Assembly: GCF_000484635.1 (NCBI RefSeq)
Contig: NZ_AXVM01000010.1
Span: 1-48,156 of the forward strand
DNA from: Comamonas badia DSM 17552
GTDB lineage: Bacteria > Pseudomonadota > Gammaproteobacteria > Burkholderiales > Burkholderiaceae_C
Direction: 5' to 3'
DNA length: 48,156 bases
The translations under genes and the position numbers were made by a program. Positions 16,845-26,230 of this stretch are shown here, piece after piece. The notes below the pieces were generated by a model that saw only the letters and a list, made by a program, of their open reading frames with translations, did not search any database and was not told the origin of the DNA. Within the stretch, counting starts at the first letter, position 1. Each line of letters opens with the position of its first letter.

Positions 16845-18010
16845 ACGCTGTAGCACAACGCAAGGAAGGGGCTGCTTTGGAGCCGAGCGATTTGCGCCGC
16901 TTTGACCTGCGGCGGCTGATGGCCCTGGTCACCAAGGAAAGCTATCAGGCGCTGCGCGACCCCTCGACGCTCTTGATCGCCTTCGTGCTGCCGGTGGTGT
17001 TGCTGCTGCTGTTCGCCTATGCGGTGTCGCTGGATGCCAAGGAGGTCCGCGTCGGCGTCGTGCTGGAGTCGCCCGGTGCATCGGCGCAGTCGCTGGCCGC
17101 TGCCTTCTCGGGCACCCGCTTCTTGAAGACGCAATTCGCCCACGACCGGCGCGAGGTGGCAGACCAGCTCGTCTCCGGTGCGCTGCGCGGCTACGTCGTC
17201 ATTCCGCAGGATTTCGAGCAGCGCCTGGCCCAGCGCGGAGCAGAACCGCTGGTGCAAATCATCACCGATGGCTCCTATCCCAACACCGCCAACTACGTCG
17301 AGAACTACGCCCGCGGCGTGGTGCAGACCTGGCGTGCCGGGCTGGATGTCGCGGCACCCGCGCAATCCGTCGTGCTGGAGCCACGCTACTGGTTCAACCC
17401 CGAGCTGGAAAGCCGTCGCGCGCTGATTCCCGGGGCCATTGCCATCGTCATGACCATCATCGGCACCATGCTGACCGCGCTGGTGGTGGCGCGCGAATGG
17501 GAGCGCGGCACCATGGAAGCGGTGCTGTCCACGCCCGCGTCGGTGGCCGAAATCCTGATCGGCAAGCTGCTGCCGTACTTCGTGCTCGGCATGCTGTCCA
17601 CGCTGGGCGCGGCGGCCTTAGCCGTGTTCGTGTTCGGCGTGCCGATGCGCGGCTCTCTGGCGGCGCTGCTGCTCTTGTCGGCGGTGTTCATGGTGCCGGC
17701 GCTGGGCCAGGGCCTCTTGATTTCGTCGCTGGCGCGCAACCAGTTCCTGGCGGCGCAGATCGCCCTGTTCACGGGCTTTCTGCCGGCCTTCATGCTCTCA
17801 GGCTTTCTGTACGAGATCGATGCGATGCCAGCGCCGATCCGCGCCATCACTCGGGCGGTTCCGGCGCGCTACTTCGTCGATTCGCTCAAGACCGTGTTCC
17901 TGGCCGGCGACATCTGGGCCGTCTTCCTGCCCAACCTGGCGGCCATGGCGGCGATTGGGGCGCTGTTTTTCCTGATCGCCAAGCGCGCCACGCGCAAGAA
18001 CCTGGAGTGA
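16841..18010 (+). CDS. ABC-2 type permease, first subunit
   Basis: A 389-residue ABC-2 permease with a cytoplasmic N-terminus, TM1 at about 45-64, a large periplasmic domain (about 65-195) and five further TM helices (about 197-385). The sequence PSTLLIAFVLPVVLLLLFAY marks the first membrane segment. The topology matches the YbhS/YbhR class. It pairs with the next gene to form the membrane channel for the tandem-NBD ATPase. It starts inside the ATPase stop codon (ATGA) and ends 4 bp before the next permease gene. Confidence 0.92.
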   Translation: MNAVAQRKEGAALEPSDLRRFDLRRLMALVTKESYQALRDPSTLLIAFVLPVVLLLLFAYAVSLDAKEVRVGVVLESPGASAQSLAAAFSGTRFLKTQFAHDRREVADQLVSGALRGYVVIPQDFEQRLAQRGAEPLVQIITDGSYPNTANYVENYARGVVQTWRAGLDVAAPAQSVVLEPRYWFNPELESRRALIPGAIAIVMTIIGTMLTALVVAREWERGTMEAVLSTPASVAEILIGKLLPYFVLGMLSTLGAAALAVFVFGVPMRGSLAALLLLSAVFMVPALGQGLLISSLARNQFLAAQIALFTGFLPAFMLSGFLYEIDAMPAPIRAITRAVPARYFVDSLKTVFLAGDIWAVFLPNLAAMAAIGALFFLIAKRATRKNLE

Positions 18011-18014
18011 CGCG

Positions 18015-19133
18015 ATGTTGACCTCTGCCTTCTCGTTCACCCGCCTGCGCGCCCAATTCATCAAGGAAGTGCTCAGCGTGCTGCGCGACCCGCGCAGCCG
18101 CATGGTGGTATTCGTACCGCCGATCCTGCAACTGCTGGTATTCGCCTTTGCAGCCACACTGGAAGTGCGCAACGTCGACATCGCCGTCTACAACCAGGAC
18201 GCCGGGCGTTGGTCGCACGAACTGGTGCAGCGCCTGGACAGCGCCCGCTTCATCACCCACGTGCGGCACGTGGACAGCCAGCGGCTGTTGCACGAGATGA
18301 TCGACCGCGGCGAGGTGATCGCCGCGCTCGCCATTCCCGTGGATTTCTCGCGCACCATCGCCGCCGGCGACAGCGGCCGCGCCCAGGTTCTGGTCGATGG
18401 CCGGCGCAGCAACTCGGGCCAGATCACCGTCGCCTACCTGTCCACCATCGCCGCCGATGTCGGCGCCGAGGTCGTGCCCGACGCGCAGGCGCCGACGCCC
18501 GTGGTCGTGCGCCACTGGTTCAACCCCAACCTGGTCTACCGCTGGTTCATCGTGCCTGGGCTCACGGGCATCCTGGCGCTGTTCAGCGCGCTGCTCATCA
18601 CCTCGCTGTCGATCGCGCGCGAACGCGAACTGGGCACCTTCGACCAGTTGCTGGTATCGCCCACCTCGACGCCGGAGATCATTGTTTCCAAGTCGCTGCC
18701 TGCGCTGGCGATCGGCACGCTCTTGGGCCTGTTCATGATCAGCGCCGGCGTGTTCCTGTTCGGCATCCCGTTCACCGGCTCGTTCGCGCTGCTGCTCGCC
18801 AGCCTGGTGCTGTTCATCCTGTCGGTGGTCGGCATCGGCCTGATGATTTCCGCAGTCAGCATGACCCAGCAGCAGGCCATCCTGGGGGCGTTCGCCATTG
18901 GCGTGCCGGCGGTGCTGATGTCGGGCTTTGCGACGCCGGTGGAAAACATGCCGCTCGTCCTGCAGTGGCTGGCCCAGGCCATTCCGCTGACCCACTTCCT
19001 CATCATCGTCGAAGGCAGCTTCCTCAAGGCCATGCCGCCCGGCGACATTCTCGCCAGCCTCTGGCCGCTGGCGCTCATCGCCCTCGCCACGCTGACGATG
19101 GCCACCGTATTCGTCCGAGGACGCCTGCAATGA
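18015..19133 (+). CDS. ABC-2 type permease, second subunit
   Basis: A 372-residue paralogue of the previous permease: TM1 at about 26-46 (within VFVPPILQLLVFAFAATLEV), a periplasmic domain (about 47-175) and C-terminal TM helices, including the conserved FLIIVEGSFLK segment before the last helix. It should form a heterodimeric ABC-2 channel with the 16841 product. The stop overlaps the start of the NodT-type gene (ATGA at 19130-19133), so all five export genes are tightly coupled. Confidence 0.92.
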   Translation: MLTSAFSFTRLRAQFIKEVLSVLRDPRSRMVVFVPPILQLLVFAFAATLEVRNVDIAVYNQDAGRWSHELVQRLDSARFITHVRHVDSQRLLHEMIDRGEVIAALAIPVDFSRTIAAGDSGRAQVLVDGRRSNSGQITVAYLSTIAADVGAEVVPDAQAPTPVVVRHWFNPNLVYRWFIVPGLTGILALFSALLITSLSIARERELGTFDQLLVSPTSTPEIIVSKSLPALAIGTLLGLFMISAGVFLFGIPFTGSFALLLASLVLFILSVVGIGLMISAVSMTQQQAILGAFAIGVPAVLMSGFATPVENMPLVLQWLAQAIPLTHFLIIVEGSFLKAMPPGDILASLWPLALIALATLTMATVFVRGRLQ

Positions 19134-20779
19134 AAACCAAAACCCGCCACCTCTCCTCGCGCACGCCAGCCGCACCGCCGGCGTCCAGGCGCTTGCGCCC
19201 GCTCGGGCTGGCCCTGTCCTGCGTGCTGCTGACCGCCTGTGCGGCCGTGGGCCCCGACTACCGCGAGCCGCCTCCTGTGGACATCGGCAGCGGTTGGACC
19301 TTGCCTCTGGCGAGCGAATCGCAGTCCGCGGACCTGGCCCGCTGGTGGTCCGCGTTGGACGACCCCATCCTTGACCGCCTGATGGGCACGGCACTGGCAC
19401 AGAACCTGGATCTGCGCCAAGCCGCGGCACGCATCGACGAGGCGCGCGCCCTGCGCGACCGCGTGGCTGGCGACCAGATGCCCACCGTGAGCGCGGGCAC
19501 CAGCGTGAACCGACGCGGGCAAAGCAAGAACGGCCCCTTGCCCGTGGGCTCGATTCCCGGCATGGACGCCACCCAGACCATCTACGATGCGGGCTTCGAT
19601 GCGGCCTGGGAGGCCGATCTATTCGGCGCCAAGCGCCGCGCCCTGGAAGGCGCCAGCGCCCGCCTGCAAGCCACCGAAGTCGAAGCACAGGGTGTGCGCA
19701 TGCGCATCGTGGCCGAGGTCGCACGCACCTGGTTCACCGCCGTTGGTGCTGGATACGAACTGCATGCACAACAAGCCACGCTGGATACGCTGCAGCAGAC
19801 CTTGGAGCTGGTGCGCCTGCGGCATGCATTGGGCGACGCATCCGCCGCCGATGTGGAGGCGGCTTATGCGCAGTGGACTGCCGTCAACGCACTGCTGCCG
19901 GACATCCAGGCCCGCCAGCGCGCCGCGGTGCTGGGCCTGGGCGTGCTCTTGGGCGCTCCACCGGAGCGTGAACTGGCATTGCTCGACGGCCCCTTGGCAC
20001 CGTGCACGCTGCGGGCCCTGCCGGTGGGCGAACGTGCTGATCTTCTGCGCCGCCGCCCTGACGTGCTGGCCGCGGAACGGCGTCTGGCGGCGAGTTCTGC
20101 CGACATCGGCGTGGCCACGGCCGAGCTGTTCCCCAAGCTCTCCATCGGTGTCGGCGGCGGGTTTCAGGCGCTCAGCACGGGCAACTGGTTCGATGCATCC
20201 AGTTCACGGTTTTCCATCCTGCCGCTGATTTCCTGGCGTCTGTTCGATGGTGGCCGCGTGCGTGCCGAGATTCGGGCACGCGAGGCCGCCGAGCAGCAGG
20301 CGGCGTTGGCCTATGAGCAGGCGGTGTTGGCGGCGCTGGGTGACGCCGAGCGTGCGCTGGGCGACTACCACGGCGGGCTGGACACGTTGGAGCGCCGTGC
20401 CATGGCCCTGGATGCGGCACGAACCAGCTACGGCTACGCCAAGGCTCGCTACGCCGCGGGCGATGTTGCACTGGTGGAGCTGCTGGCCGCCCAGCGCAGC
20501 CTGCACGAAGCCGAGACTGCGGCCGCACGTGCGCATACCAGCGCCGCCGTGCAATTGGTGGCGCTGTACAAGGCGCTCGGGGGCGGCTGGGAGGTATCCA
20601 ACATGACGCCAAGCGCCGCCCATTCGCCTACAGGCGCCGCCGCACCCACGCCTCGTGCAAGTCGCTCCGGCATGCCTGCAAGCGCCGCCGCGACGGAACA
20701 CCTCACAAGCCAAAGCGCGGAACGCGAAACCCTTACTCACTTGATCATCAACAGGCCAACCGAAGGAGCCAAGCCATGA
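19130..20779 (+). CDS. NodT-family outer-membrane efflux lipoprotein (TolC-like)
   Basis: A 549-residue outer-membrane channel protein with a lipobox LLTAC (lipidated Cys at about 37) and two OEP repeats, with landmarks VGPDYREPP at the mature N-terminus and [17 protein letters not shown] in the second half. It completes a tripartite exporter with the HlyD adaptor and ABC-2 permeases. The ATG at 19130 overlaps the permease stop. After the last OEP helix (about residue 485) come about 65 extra residues, rich in Ala, Ser, Thr and Pro, without an obvious fold. Its stop overlaps the alcohol dehydrogenase start (ATGA). Confidence 0.9.
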   Translation: MKTKTRHLSSRTPAAPPASRRLRPLGLALSCVLLTACAAVGPDYREPPPVDIGSGWTLPLASESQSADLARWWSALDDPILDRLMGTALAQNLDLRQAAARIDEARALRDRVAGDQMPTVSAGTSVNRRGQSKNGPLPVGSIPGMDATQTIYDAGFDAAWEADLFGAKRRALEGASARLQATEVEAQGVRMRIVAEVARTWFTAVGAGYELHAQQATLDTLQQTLELVRLRHALGDASAADVEAAYAQWTAVNALLPDIQARQRAAVLGLGVLLGAPPERELALLDGPLAPCTLRALPVGERADLLRRRPDVLAAERRLAASSADIGVATAELFPKLSIGVGGGFQALSTGNWFDASSSRFSILPLISWRLFDGGRVRAEIRAREAAEQQAALAYEQAVLAALGDAERALGDYHGGLDTLERRAMALDAARTSYGYAKARYAAGDVALVELLAAQRSLHEAETAAARAHTSAAVQLVALYKALGGGWEVSNMTPSAAHSPTGAAAPTPRASRSGMPASAAATEHLTSQSAERETLTHLIINRPTEGAKP

Positions 20780-21927
20780 CCACCACCGCCTTTTTCATTC
20801 CGCCCGTGAACCTGATGGGCGCGGGCTGTCTTCGTGATGCAGCCAAGGCCATCCAGTCCTATGGCTTCAGGAAAGCGCTGATCGTGACCGACCTTCCCTT
20901 GGTTCGTCTCGGACTGGTCGGCAACGTGCGCGACCTTCTTGCCAGCCACGGCGTGGATACCCTGGTTTTTCATGGAGTGCAGCCCAACCCGACGACCAAG
21001 AACGTGGCCGATGGGCTGAAGCAACTGCGCGACAACGATTGTGATTTCGTCATCTCGCTCGGCGGCGGTTCGCCGCACGACTGCGCCAAGGGAATCGCAT
21101 TGGTCGCTGCCAATGGCGGAACGATCAAGGACTACGAGGGACTTGACCAGTCGGCCAAGCCGCAGCTGCCCTTGGTGGCGATCAACACCACGGCTGGAAC
21201 GGCCAGCGAAATGACGCGCTTTTGCATCATCACCGACGAGGCGCGCCACGTGAAGATGGCGATCGTCGACAAGCACACGACGCCCATTCTCTCGGTCAAC
21301 GACCCCGAGCTGATGCTGCTCAAACCCGCCAGCTTGACCGCCGCCACCGGCATGGATGCCCTTACGCACGCGGTGGAGGCCTATGTTTCAACCATTGCCA
21401 CGCCGATCACCGATGCCTGCGCACTCAAGGCCGTGGCATTGATAAGCCAATGGCTGCGCAAGGCGGTGGCTGACGGGCGAAACGTCGAAGCGCGCGAACA
21501 GATGGCCTATGCGCAGTTCCTCGCCGGCATGGCCTTCAACAATGCCTCGCTGGGCTACGTGCACGCCATGGCGCATCAACTGGGCGGCTTCTACGACCTG
21601 CCGCACGGTGTGTGCAACGCCGTCCTGCTGCCGCACGTGCAGGCCTACAACAAGCAGGTCGCTGCGGGACGCCTCGCCGACATCGCCCGCGCGATGGGGG
21701 AAAAGACCGATGGCCTGGGCGACGAGGCCGCCGCGGATCTGTGCCTATTGGCGATTCGCCAATTGTCCGCCGACATCGGCATTCCCCACGGGCTGTCACA
21801 GCTTGGCGTTCAGGCCAAGGACTTTCCCACCCTGGCCACCAATGCGCTCAAGGACGCGTGCGGACTGACCAATCCAATACAGGCGTCGCACGAGGAAATC
21901 AGTGCCATTTTCGCGGCGGCCATGTAG
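20776..21927 (+). CDS. Iron-containing (group III) alcohol dehydrogenase
   Basis: A 383-residue Fe-ADH. The cofactor loop is [10 protein letters not shown] (about 96-105). The four metal ligands are visible as D194 and H198 ([12 protein letters not shown]), H263 (YVHAMAH) and H277 (DLPHGVCN). The group includes ethanol, 1,3-propanediol and methanol dehydrogenases that interconvert aldehydes and alcohols with NAD(H). In a fermentative module it could reoxidise NADH by reducing acetaldehyde or other aldehydes, or detoxify aldehydes. The start overlaps the NodT-type stop as ATGA, which is unusual coupling between efflux and metabolism. The substrate cannot be read from sequence. Confidence 0.92.
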   Translation: MTTTAFFIPPVNLMGAGCLRDAAKAIQSYGFRKALIVTDLPLVRLGLVGNVRDLLASHGVDTLVFHGVQPNPTTKNVADGLKQLRDNDCDFVISLGGGSPHDCAKGIALVAANGGTIKDYEGLDQSAKPQLPLVAINTTAGTASEMTRFCIITDEARHVKMAIVDKHTTPILSVNDPELMLLKPASLTAATGMDALTHAVEAYVSTIATPITDACALKAVALISQWLRKAVADGRNVEAREQMAYAQFLAGMAFNNASLGYVHAMAHQLGGFYDLPHGVCNAVLLPHVQAYNKQVAAGRLADIARAMGEKTDGLGDEAAADLCLLAIRQLSADIGIPHGLSQLGVQAKDFPTLATNALKDACGLTNPIQASHEEISAIFAAAM

Positions 21928-21980
21928 CCGTCGGCGTGATTTCCCGAACCCGTTCTATCCCACCATCAAGGAGTGCCTCC

Positions 21981-22190
21981 ATGCAAACGAACGTAGGAAA
22001 CCTCGATCGCATCGCGCGCGTCGTCATCGGCCTGATCCTGCTCAGCTTGCCGTTGTGGCTGGATTCGCCATGGCGGTGGCTGGGGCTCATCGGAATCATG
22101 CCGCTGATTACCGGCCTGGCGGGTCGCTGTCCGGGCTATCGCCTGCTCGGCGTGAACACCTGTCCAATGCAAAAGAAGAAGCCCGAGTGA
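21981..22190 (+). CDS. DUF2892-type small membrane protein
   Basis: A 69-residue protein beginning MQTNVGNLDRIARVVIGLIL, with two short membrane helices (about 10-25 and 30-46) and a C-terminal tail with Cys residues (GRCPGYRLLGVNTCP). This is the pattern of DUF2892/YgaP-C-terminal-like proteins. In YgaP such a membrane domain is fused to a rhodanese and is tied to sulfur handling. Here it stands alone, and its function is unknown. AAGGAG lies 8 nt before the ATG. It is 7 bp upstream of the nuclease gene. Confidence 0.82.
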   Translation: MQTNVGNLDRIARVVIGLILLSLPLWLDSPWRWLGLIGIMPLITGLAGRCPGYRLLGVNTCPMQKKKPE

Positions 22191-22197
22191 GCATCCC

Positions 22198-23610
22198 ATG
22201 AAACTGAAATTTCTGGGTGCTGCGCGCGAAGTCACCGGGTCGTGCTTCCTGGTGGAGGCGGCGGGCCTGCGCTTCCTGGTGGATTGCGGCATGGTTCAAG
22301 GGGGCTCTGCGGCGGCGGCGCGCAACCGCGAGCCATTTCCGTTCGACCCGGCAGCTATCGATTTCGTGCTCCTGACCCATGCCCACATCGACCACAGCGG
22401 GCTATTGCCCAAACTCACCCGCGCCGGGTTCAAAGGGGCCATCTACACCACTCCCGCCACGGTTGATCTGCTGGGCGTGATGCTGCCCGACAGTGCACAC
22501 ATCCAGGAGAGCGATGCAAAACGCAGTGCCAAGCGGTTCCGCGGAAAGGACCCGCTGCCGCCGCTGTACACGCTGCAGGATGCGCGCGAATGCCTGCAGC
22601 AGGTACGAGGCATCGAATACGACTGGGAGTTCGCGCCCCGGGTCGGGGTGCGCGCGCGCTTTCGCGATGCCGGGCACATCCTCGGTTCGGCCATCATCGA
22701 AGTCTGGGTCACCGAGTACGGCTACCCGACAAAACTGGTATTCAGCGGCGACCTTGGCCAGCCGGGACGCCCGATATTGCGCGACCCGACACCCATCGAG
22801 GACGCCGACATCCTCGTCATCGAGTCCACCTATGGCAACCGCCAGCACAAGGACTTTTCGGCAACCGAAGAGGAGATGATCGGCATCGTCGAGAAAACCC
22901 TGTTCGAACGCGGTGGCAACGTCATCGTGCCGGCCTTCGCGGTCGGTCGAACCCAGGAAGTCCTGTACCACCTGCACCGTCTCACCAGCGAGGGGCGGCT
23001 GCGGCAACCGAGGGTATTCGTTGATTCGCCGATGGCCACGGAAGCCACGCGCATCACGCGCGAGCACCTTGAGCTGTTCGACGAGCAGGCCAAGCGCTTG
23101 GCCGGGTGGCACGCGCGCGGCGAAAACCTGCCGTATCTGCATTTCACGGAAAGCGCCGACGAATCCATGGCGCTGAACCAGATTCGTTCGGGCGCGATCA
23201 TCATTTCCGCCAGCGGCATGTGCGACGCGGGACGCATCCGGCACCACCTGCGCCACAATTTGCCGCGCAAGGAATGCAGCGTCCTGTTCTCCGGCTTTCA
23301 GGCGCAGGGAACACTGGGCCGCCAACTGGTCGATGGCGCGGCGCGCGTGCGCATCTTCGGCGACGACATTCCGGTGCGCGCGGCGATCCACAGTGTCGAT
23401 GGGCTCTCGGCGCACGCCGACCAACCAGCCCTGATGGCCTGGGCCCGAGGCTTCAAGCAAGCCCCCGAGCAAACCTTTGTAGTGCATGGGGAGCCGTCCG
23501 CCGCGCAGGCTTTGGCGGAACTCCTGCAACAGCAGCTTGGCTGGCAGGTCTCGGTGCCCGAGCGCGGCCGGGTCGTTCCGTGGCCGGATTTTCTGGTGGT
23601 CGAGCGATGA
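22198..23610 (+). CDS. Metallo-beta-lactamase / beta-CASP nuclease
   Basis: A 470-residue protein with the metallo-beta-lactamase signature HAHIDHSG (H61, H63, D65, H66), a second metal His in DAGHILGSA (about 158) and a beta-CASP insertion (about 240-380, with VPAFAVGRTQEVLY). The C-terminal part carries IHSVDGLSAHADQ. Bacterial members of this CPSF-like group are annotated as RNA exonucleases/endonucleases, so cytoplasmic RNA processing is the best guess. The stop overlaps the LOG-family start as ATGA. Such nucleases are often seen near phosphoketolase and acetate kinase genes. That is a recollection of genomic context, not proof of joint function. Confidence 0.9.
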   Translation: MKLKFLGAAREVTGSCFLVEAAGLRFLVDCGMVQGGSAAAARNREPFPFDPAAIDFVLLTHAHIDHSGLLPKLTRAGFKGAIYTTPATVDLLGVMLPDSAHIQESDAKRSAKRFRGKDPLPPLYTLQDARECLQQVRGIEYDWEFAPRVGVRARFRDAGHILGSAIIEVWVTEYGYPTKLVFSGDLGQPGRPILRDPTPIEDADILVIESTYGNRQHKDFSATEEEMIGIVEKTLFERGGNVIVPAFAVGRTQEVLYHLHRLTSEGRLRQPRVFVDSPMATEATRITREHLELFDEQAKRLAGWHARGENLPYLHFTESADESMALNQIRSGAIIISASGMCDAGRIRHHLRHNLPRKECSVLFSGFQAQGTLGRQLVDGAARVRIFGDDIPVRAAIHSVDGLSAHADQPALMAWARGFKQAPEQTFVVHGEPSAAQALAELLQQQLGWQVSVPERGRVVPWPDFLVVER

Positions 23611-24473
23611 CACCGCCCGCTGATCCTGACGAGCGCCTGCGCGCCATCCTCGATTCACCCACATACCGCCTTGCGTATGAAGACATCGATTTGCTTGGCC
23701 AGGACGATCTGCGCCCGCTGCGTCTCCAACTCGAACTGCTCAAGCCCGAACGCATCTTGCGTGAGCAAGGCGTGCATTCGACCGTGGTGGTGTTTGGCAG
23801 TGCGCGCGTAAGCGATGCTGCCACTGCACGCGACCGGCTCGCTGTGCTGGAGCAGCGAGCGGGCACCATGCCAGGGAATTCGACGCTTGGGCGGGAACTA
23901 GTCTTGGCCCGTCGCCGCGTGGAACAGGCACGCTATTACGAAGAGGCACAGCGCTTCGCTCAACTGATCTCTGCTCGTTTCCAGCAGGAGGGACGATGCG
24001 ATTTCGTCGTCATCACCGGTGGCGGCCCCGGCATCATGGAGGCAGCCAATCGCGGTGCTTTCGATGCCGGGGCTCGCTCGATCGGCCTCAACATCACGTT
24101 GCCGCACGAACAAGCGCCGAACCCCTACATGTGTCCGGAGCTGGCGTTCCGGTTCCACTATTTCGCGCTACGCAAAATGCATTTCTTGCTGCATGCGAAA
24201 GGTCTGGTGGCCTTCCCCGGTGGCTATGGAACGCTCGACGAACTGTTCGAGGTGCTGACCCTGATCCAGACCGGGAAGATGCAACGGATTCCGGTGGTTC
24301 TTGTCGGTCGCGACTTCTGGAGCCGAGCCGTTGATTTCGATCTTCTGCTCGACGAAGGCTACGTATCGCCGTCCGATCTCGACTTGTTTACCTGCGTCGA
24401 CAAAGCCGAGGAAATCATGGGTGCCTTGGAACGCTTTTACGTCGATAGGGCAACAGATGGCGCGCCATCATGA
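23607..24473 (+). CDS. LOG-family (TIGR00730-like) nucleotide-binding/hydrolase protein
   Basis: A 288-residue protein with the lysine-decarboxylase-like (LOG) motifs GGGPGIMEAANRG (138-150) and PGGYGTLDE (204-212). Characterised LOG proteins are phosphoribohydrolases that cleave nucleoside 5'-monophosphates such as cytokinin nucleotides, while others are nucleotide-binding. The first 55 residues are an extension found in the longer subfamily. Start and stop overlap the flanking genes by 4 bp (ATGA at 23607-23610 and 24470-24473). The physiological substrate in this operon is unknown. Confidence 0.88.
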   Translation: MTPPADPDERLRAILDSPTYRLAYEDIDLLGQDDLRPLRLQLELLKPERILREQGVHSTVVVFGSARVSDAATARDRLAVLEQRAGTMPGNSTLGRELVLARRRVEQARYYEEAQRFAQLISARFQQEGRCDFVVITGGGPGIMEAANRGAFDAGARSIGLNITLPHEQAPNPYMCPELAFRFHYFALRKMHFLLHAKGLVAFPGGYGTLDELFEVLTLIQTGKMQRIPVVLVGRDFWSRAVDFDLLLDEGYVSPSDLDLFTCVDKAEEIMGALERFYVDRATDGAPS

Positions 24474-25669
24474 TGCGCATCGGCAGCCTTCACGCGCGGC
24501 TGTCCAAGGCCAATGCGCAATGGTCGATGCGCAGTATCACGCCGCTGATTGCGTGCGCGGTACTCGGCTCGACTGCCGCCCGTGGCGCGGAGCCCGCATC
24601 CTCGGATGGTATTTCCCGCTGCCTGCCAGAGCACGCCTTGCACTGGAGAGGTGGAACCCTGCGCCTGGAGAACGATTTGTTCACGGGCACCGACCGCAAC
24701 TACACCAACGGTGTGGCGCTGAGCGTGGTTTCGCGCGATCTGCAAGGCGCGCTCCGCCCGGAGTGTCTGCCCCAACCGATTGCCTGGTACACCCGCTTCA
24801 TCGGCTGGGCTGATCCCGAGTTCTGGCGCGACTCTGGCGCCCAATCGGCATCGCAAAACATCGTCGTGCGCTTCGGCCAGTCCATGTACACGCCCGAGGA
24901 CAAGACGCGCACCGATCTGATTTCCGACGATCGCCCGTACGCCGGCCTGCTGTACCTGGGTTTGGCATGGAATCACCGCGTCCACCCACAGGCCGCCAGC
25001 TATGAAATACTTGATGTGCGCGAACTGACCCTGGGCGTGATTGGCCCCTGGTCGTTGGCGGAGCAATCGCAGGATCTGGTGCATCGGGTGCGGGGCATCG
25101 ATCGTTTTCGCGGCTGGGACAACCAGTTGCGCAACGAACCCGCGTTCCAGATGGCGATGGAGCGCAAGTTCAAGTCGTACACAGAGGGTGCCGTCCGGCC
25201 GGGGTGGAGCGGCGACGTGATCGGCAGCTATGCCCTGCGGATCGGAAACATCGAAACCGCAGCCAGCACCGGCATGGAATTGCGTGCGGGCTGGAACATT
25301 CCGAACGACTTCGGCAGCTATCCGATTCGGCCCGGCGCGGAGAATCGCCCGCCCTCGGGCGTTTCCGACCTGCGCAGAACAGAGCCTCAATCAGCGCGCG
25401 CGCCCAAACCCGGAGCGCATGCATTCCTGAATCTGGAGGCCAAAGCCGTTGCCTGGGATTTCTCGCTCGACGGGAATCTGTTTCGGCACAGCCATCACGT
25501 CAGTCGACGACCCTGGGTCGCTCAGGCAGCCATTGGCATCAGCAGCCAATGGATTGTTGCCGGGCATGGCGTGCGGCTTGCCGTGATGCGCGTCTGGAGA
25601 ACCCGCGAGTTCGACCAGCAGATCGGCCATCACGCCTTCGGATCGATTGCGTTGAGCATGGAATTTTGA
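24470..25669 (+). CDS. LpxR-like (DUF2219) outer-membrane protein, putative lipid A 3'-O-deacylase
   Basis: A 399-residue protein with a signal peptide (about residues 20-40, ending TAARGA) and the LpxR/DUF2219 hallmark LRLENDLFTGTDRNYTNG (about 64-81), followed by alternating beta strands and a C-terminal Phe (SIALSMEF), as in outer-membrane barrels. LpxR removes the 3' acyloxyacyl chain of lipid A in a Ca-dependent way. The conserved Asn, Asp and Thr residues of the first motif are present. The ATG at 24470 overlaps the LOG stop, but the Met at residue 20 (24527) would give a conventional signal peptide. Lipid A activity is inferred from family only. Confidence 0.8.
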   Translation: MMRIGSLHARLSKANAQWSMRSITPLIACAVLGSTAARGAEPASSDGISRCLPEHALHWRGGTLRLENDLFTGTDRNYTNGVALSVVSRDLQGALRPECLPQPIAWYTRFIGWADPEFWRDSGAQSASQNIVVRFGQSMYTPEDKTRTDLISDDRPYAGLLYLGLAWNHRVHPQAASYEILDVRELTLGVIGPWSLAEQSQDLVHRVRGIDRFRGWDNQLRNEPAFQMAMERKFKSYTEGAVRPGWSGDVIGSYALRIGNIETAASTGMELRAGWNIPNDFGSYPIRPGAENRPPSGVSDLRRTEPQSARAPKPGAHAFLNLEAKAVAWDFSLDGNLFRHSHHVSRRPWVAQAAIGISSQWIVAGHGVRLAVMRVWRTREFDQQIGHHAFGSIALSMEF

Positions 25670-25729
25670 AATCCCGAAGCCATGCGCCCGCCTGCGAAGC
25701 ATTCACCAACAACCTCCATGGAGAATCCC

Positions 25730-26191
25730 GTGAGTTACCTCTTGAACCCTCGACAGCTTTTGACGATCACGTTGTCAGTAGCCTTGGCCACCGCCACCAC
25801 GGGACTGGGCGCGCAGTCCGCTGACGCTGCAAAGCCGATGGCGCTTCGCAGCGTCATGGAGCGACTTGGCCGTGACATGCAAGCCGTCACCGGTGCGATT
25901 TCCAAGGAGGAATGGACACTGGTCGCCGAGTTGGCGCCCAAAATCGCCAAGCATGCCGAGCCACCTCTGGGCGAAAAGATGCGCATTCTTGGCTGGCTTG
26001 GCACGGATGCCGGGAAATTCCGGGGTTTCGATGGACAGGTCCAGGACGCTGCGAGCGCCATGGGGGATGCCGCCAAGCGCGGCGACGGCCAGGCCGTTAT
26101 CGCCGCATTCTCCAAGACACAACAAAGCTGCCTCGCTTGTCACCAAAGCTTCCGACAATCGTTCGTGGAACAGTTTTATGGGAGTCGCTGA
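25730..26191 (+). CDS. Periplasmic c-type cytochrome (single C-terminal haem)
   Basis: A 153-residue protein with an N-terminal signal peptide (hydrophobic core LLTITLSVALATATTGLGAQ) and one haem-binding motif CLACH near the C-terminus. A haem site at the C-terminal end of a helical bundle resembles class II cytochromes (cytochrome c' type). These carry electrons or bind NO in the periplasm. I chose the GTG at 25730 because GGAG sits 6 nt upstream; an in-frame ATG at 25718 lacks a ribosome-binding site. It lies 60 bp after the LpxR-like gene and 39 bp before ackA. Confidence 0.82.
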   Translation: MSYLLNPRQLLTITLSVALATATTGLGAQSADAAKPMALRSVMERLGRDMQAVTGAISKEEWTLVAELAPKIAKHAEPPLGEKMRILGWLGTDAGKFRGFDGQVQDAASAMGDAAKRGDGQAVIAAFSKTQQSCLACHQSFRQSFVEQFYGSR

Positions 26192-26230
26192 CACGCATTT
26201 GTCCCAGGCCGGTTTGTATGGGGCATCACG

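Noticed and set aside
17886-19724. Long open frame on the minus strand (over 600 codons) opposite the ABC-2 permease and NodT genes
   Set aside because: It is a shadow of GC-rich coding DNA: the sequence is Arg/His/Gln-rich with no family features, and the plus-strand genes have clear domains and coupling overlaps.
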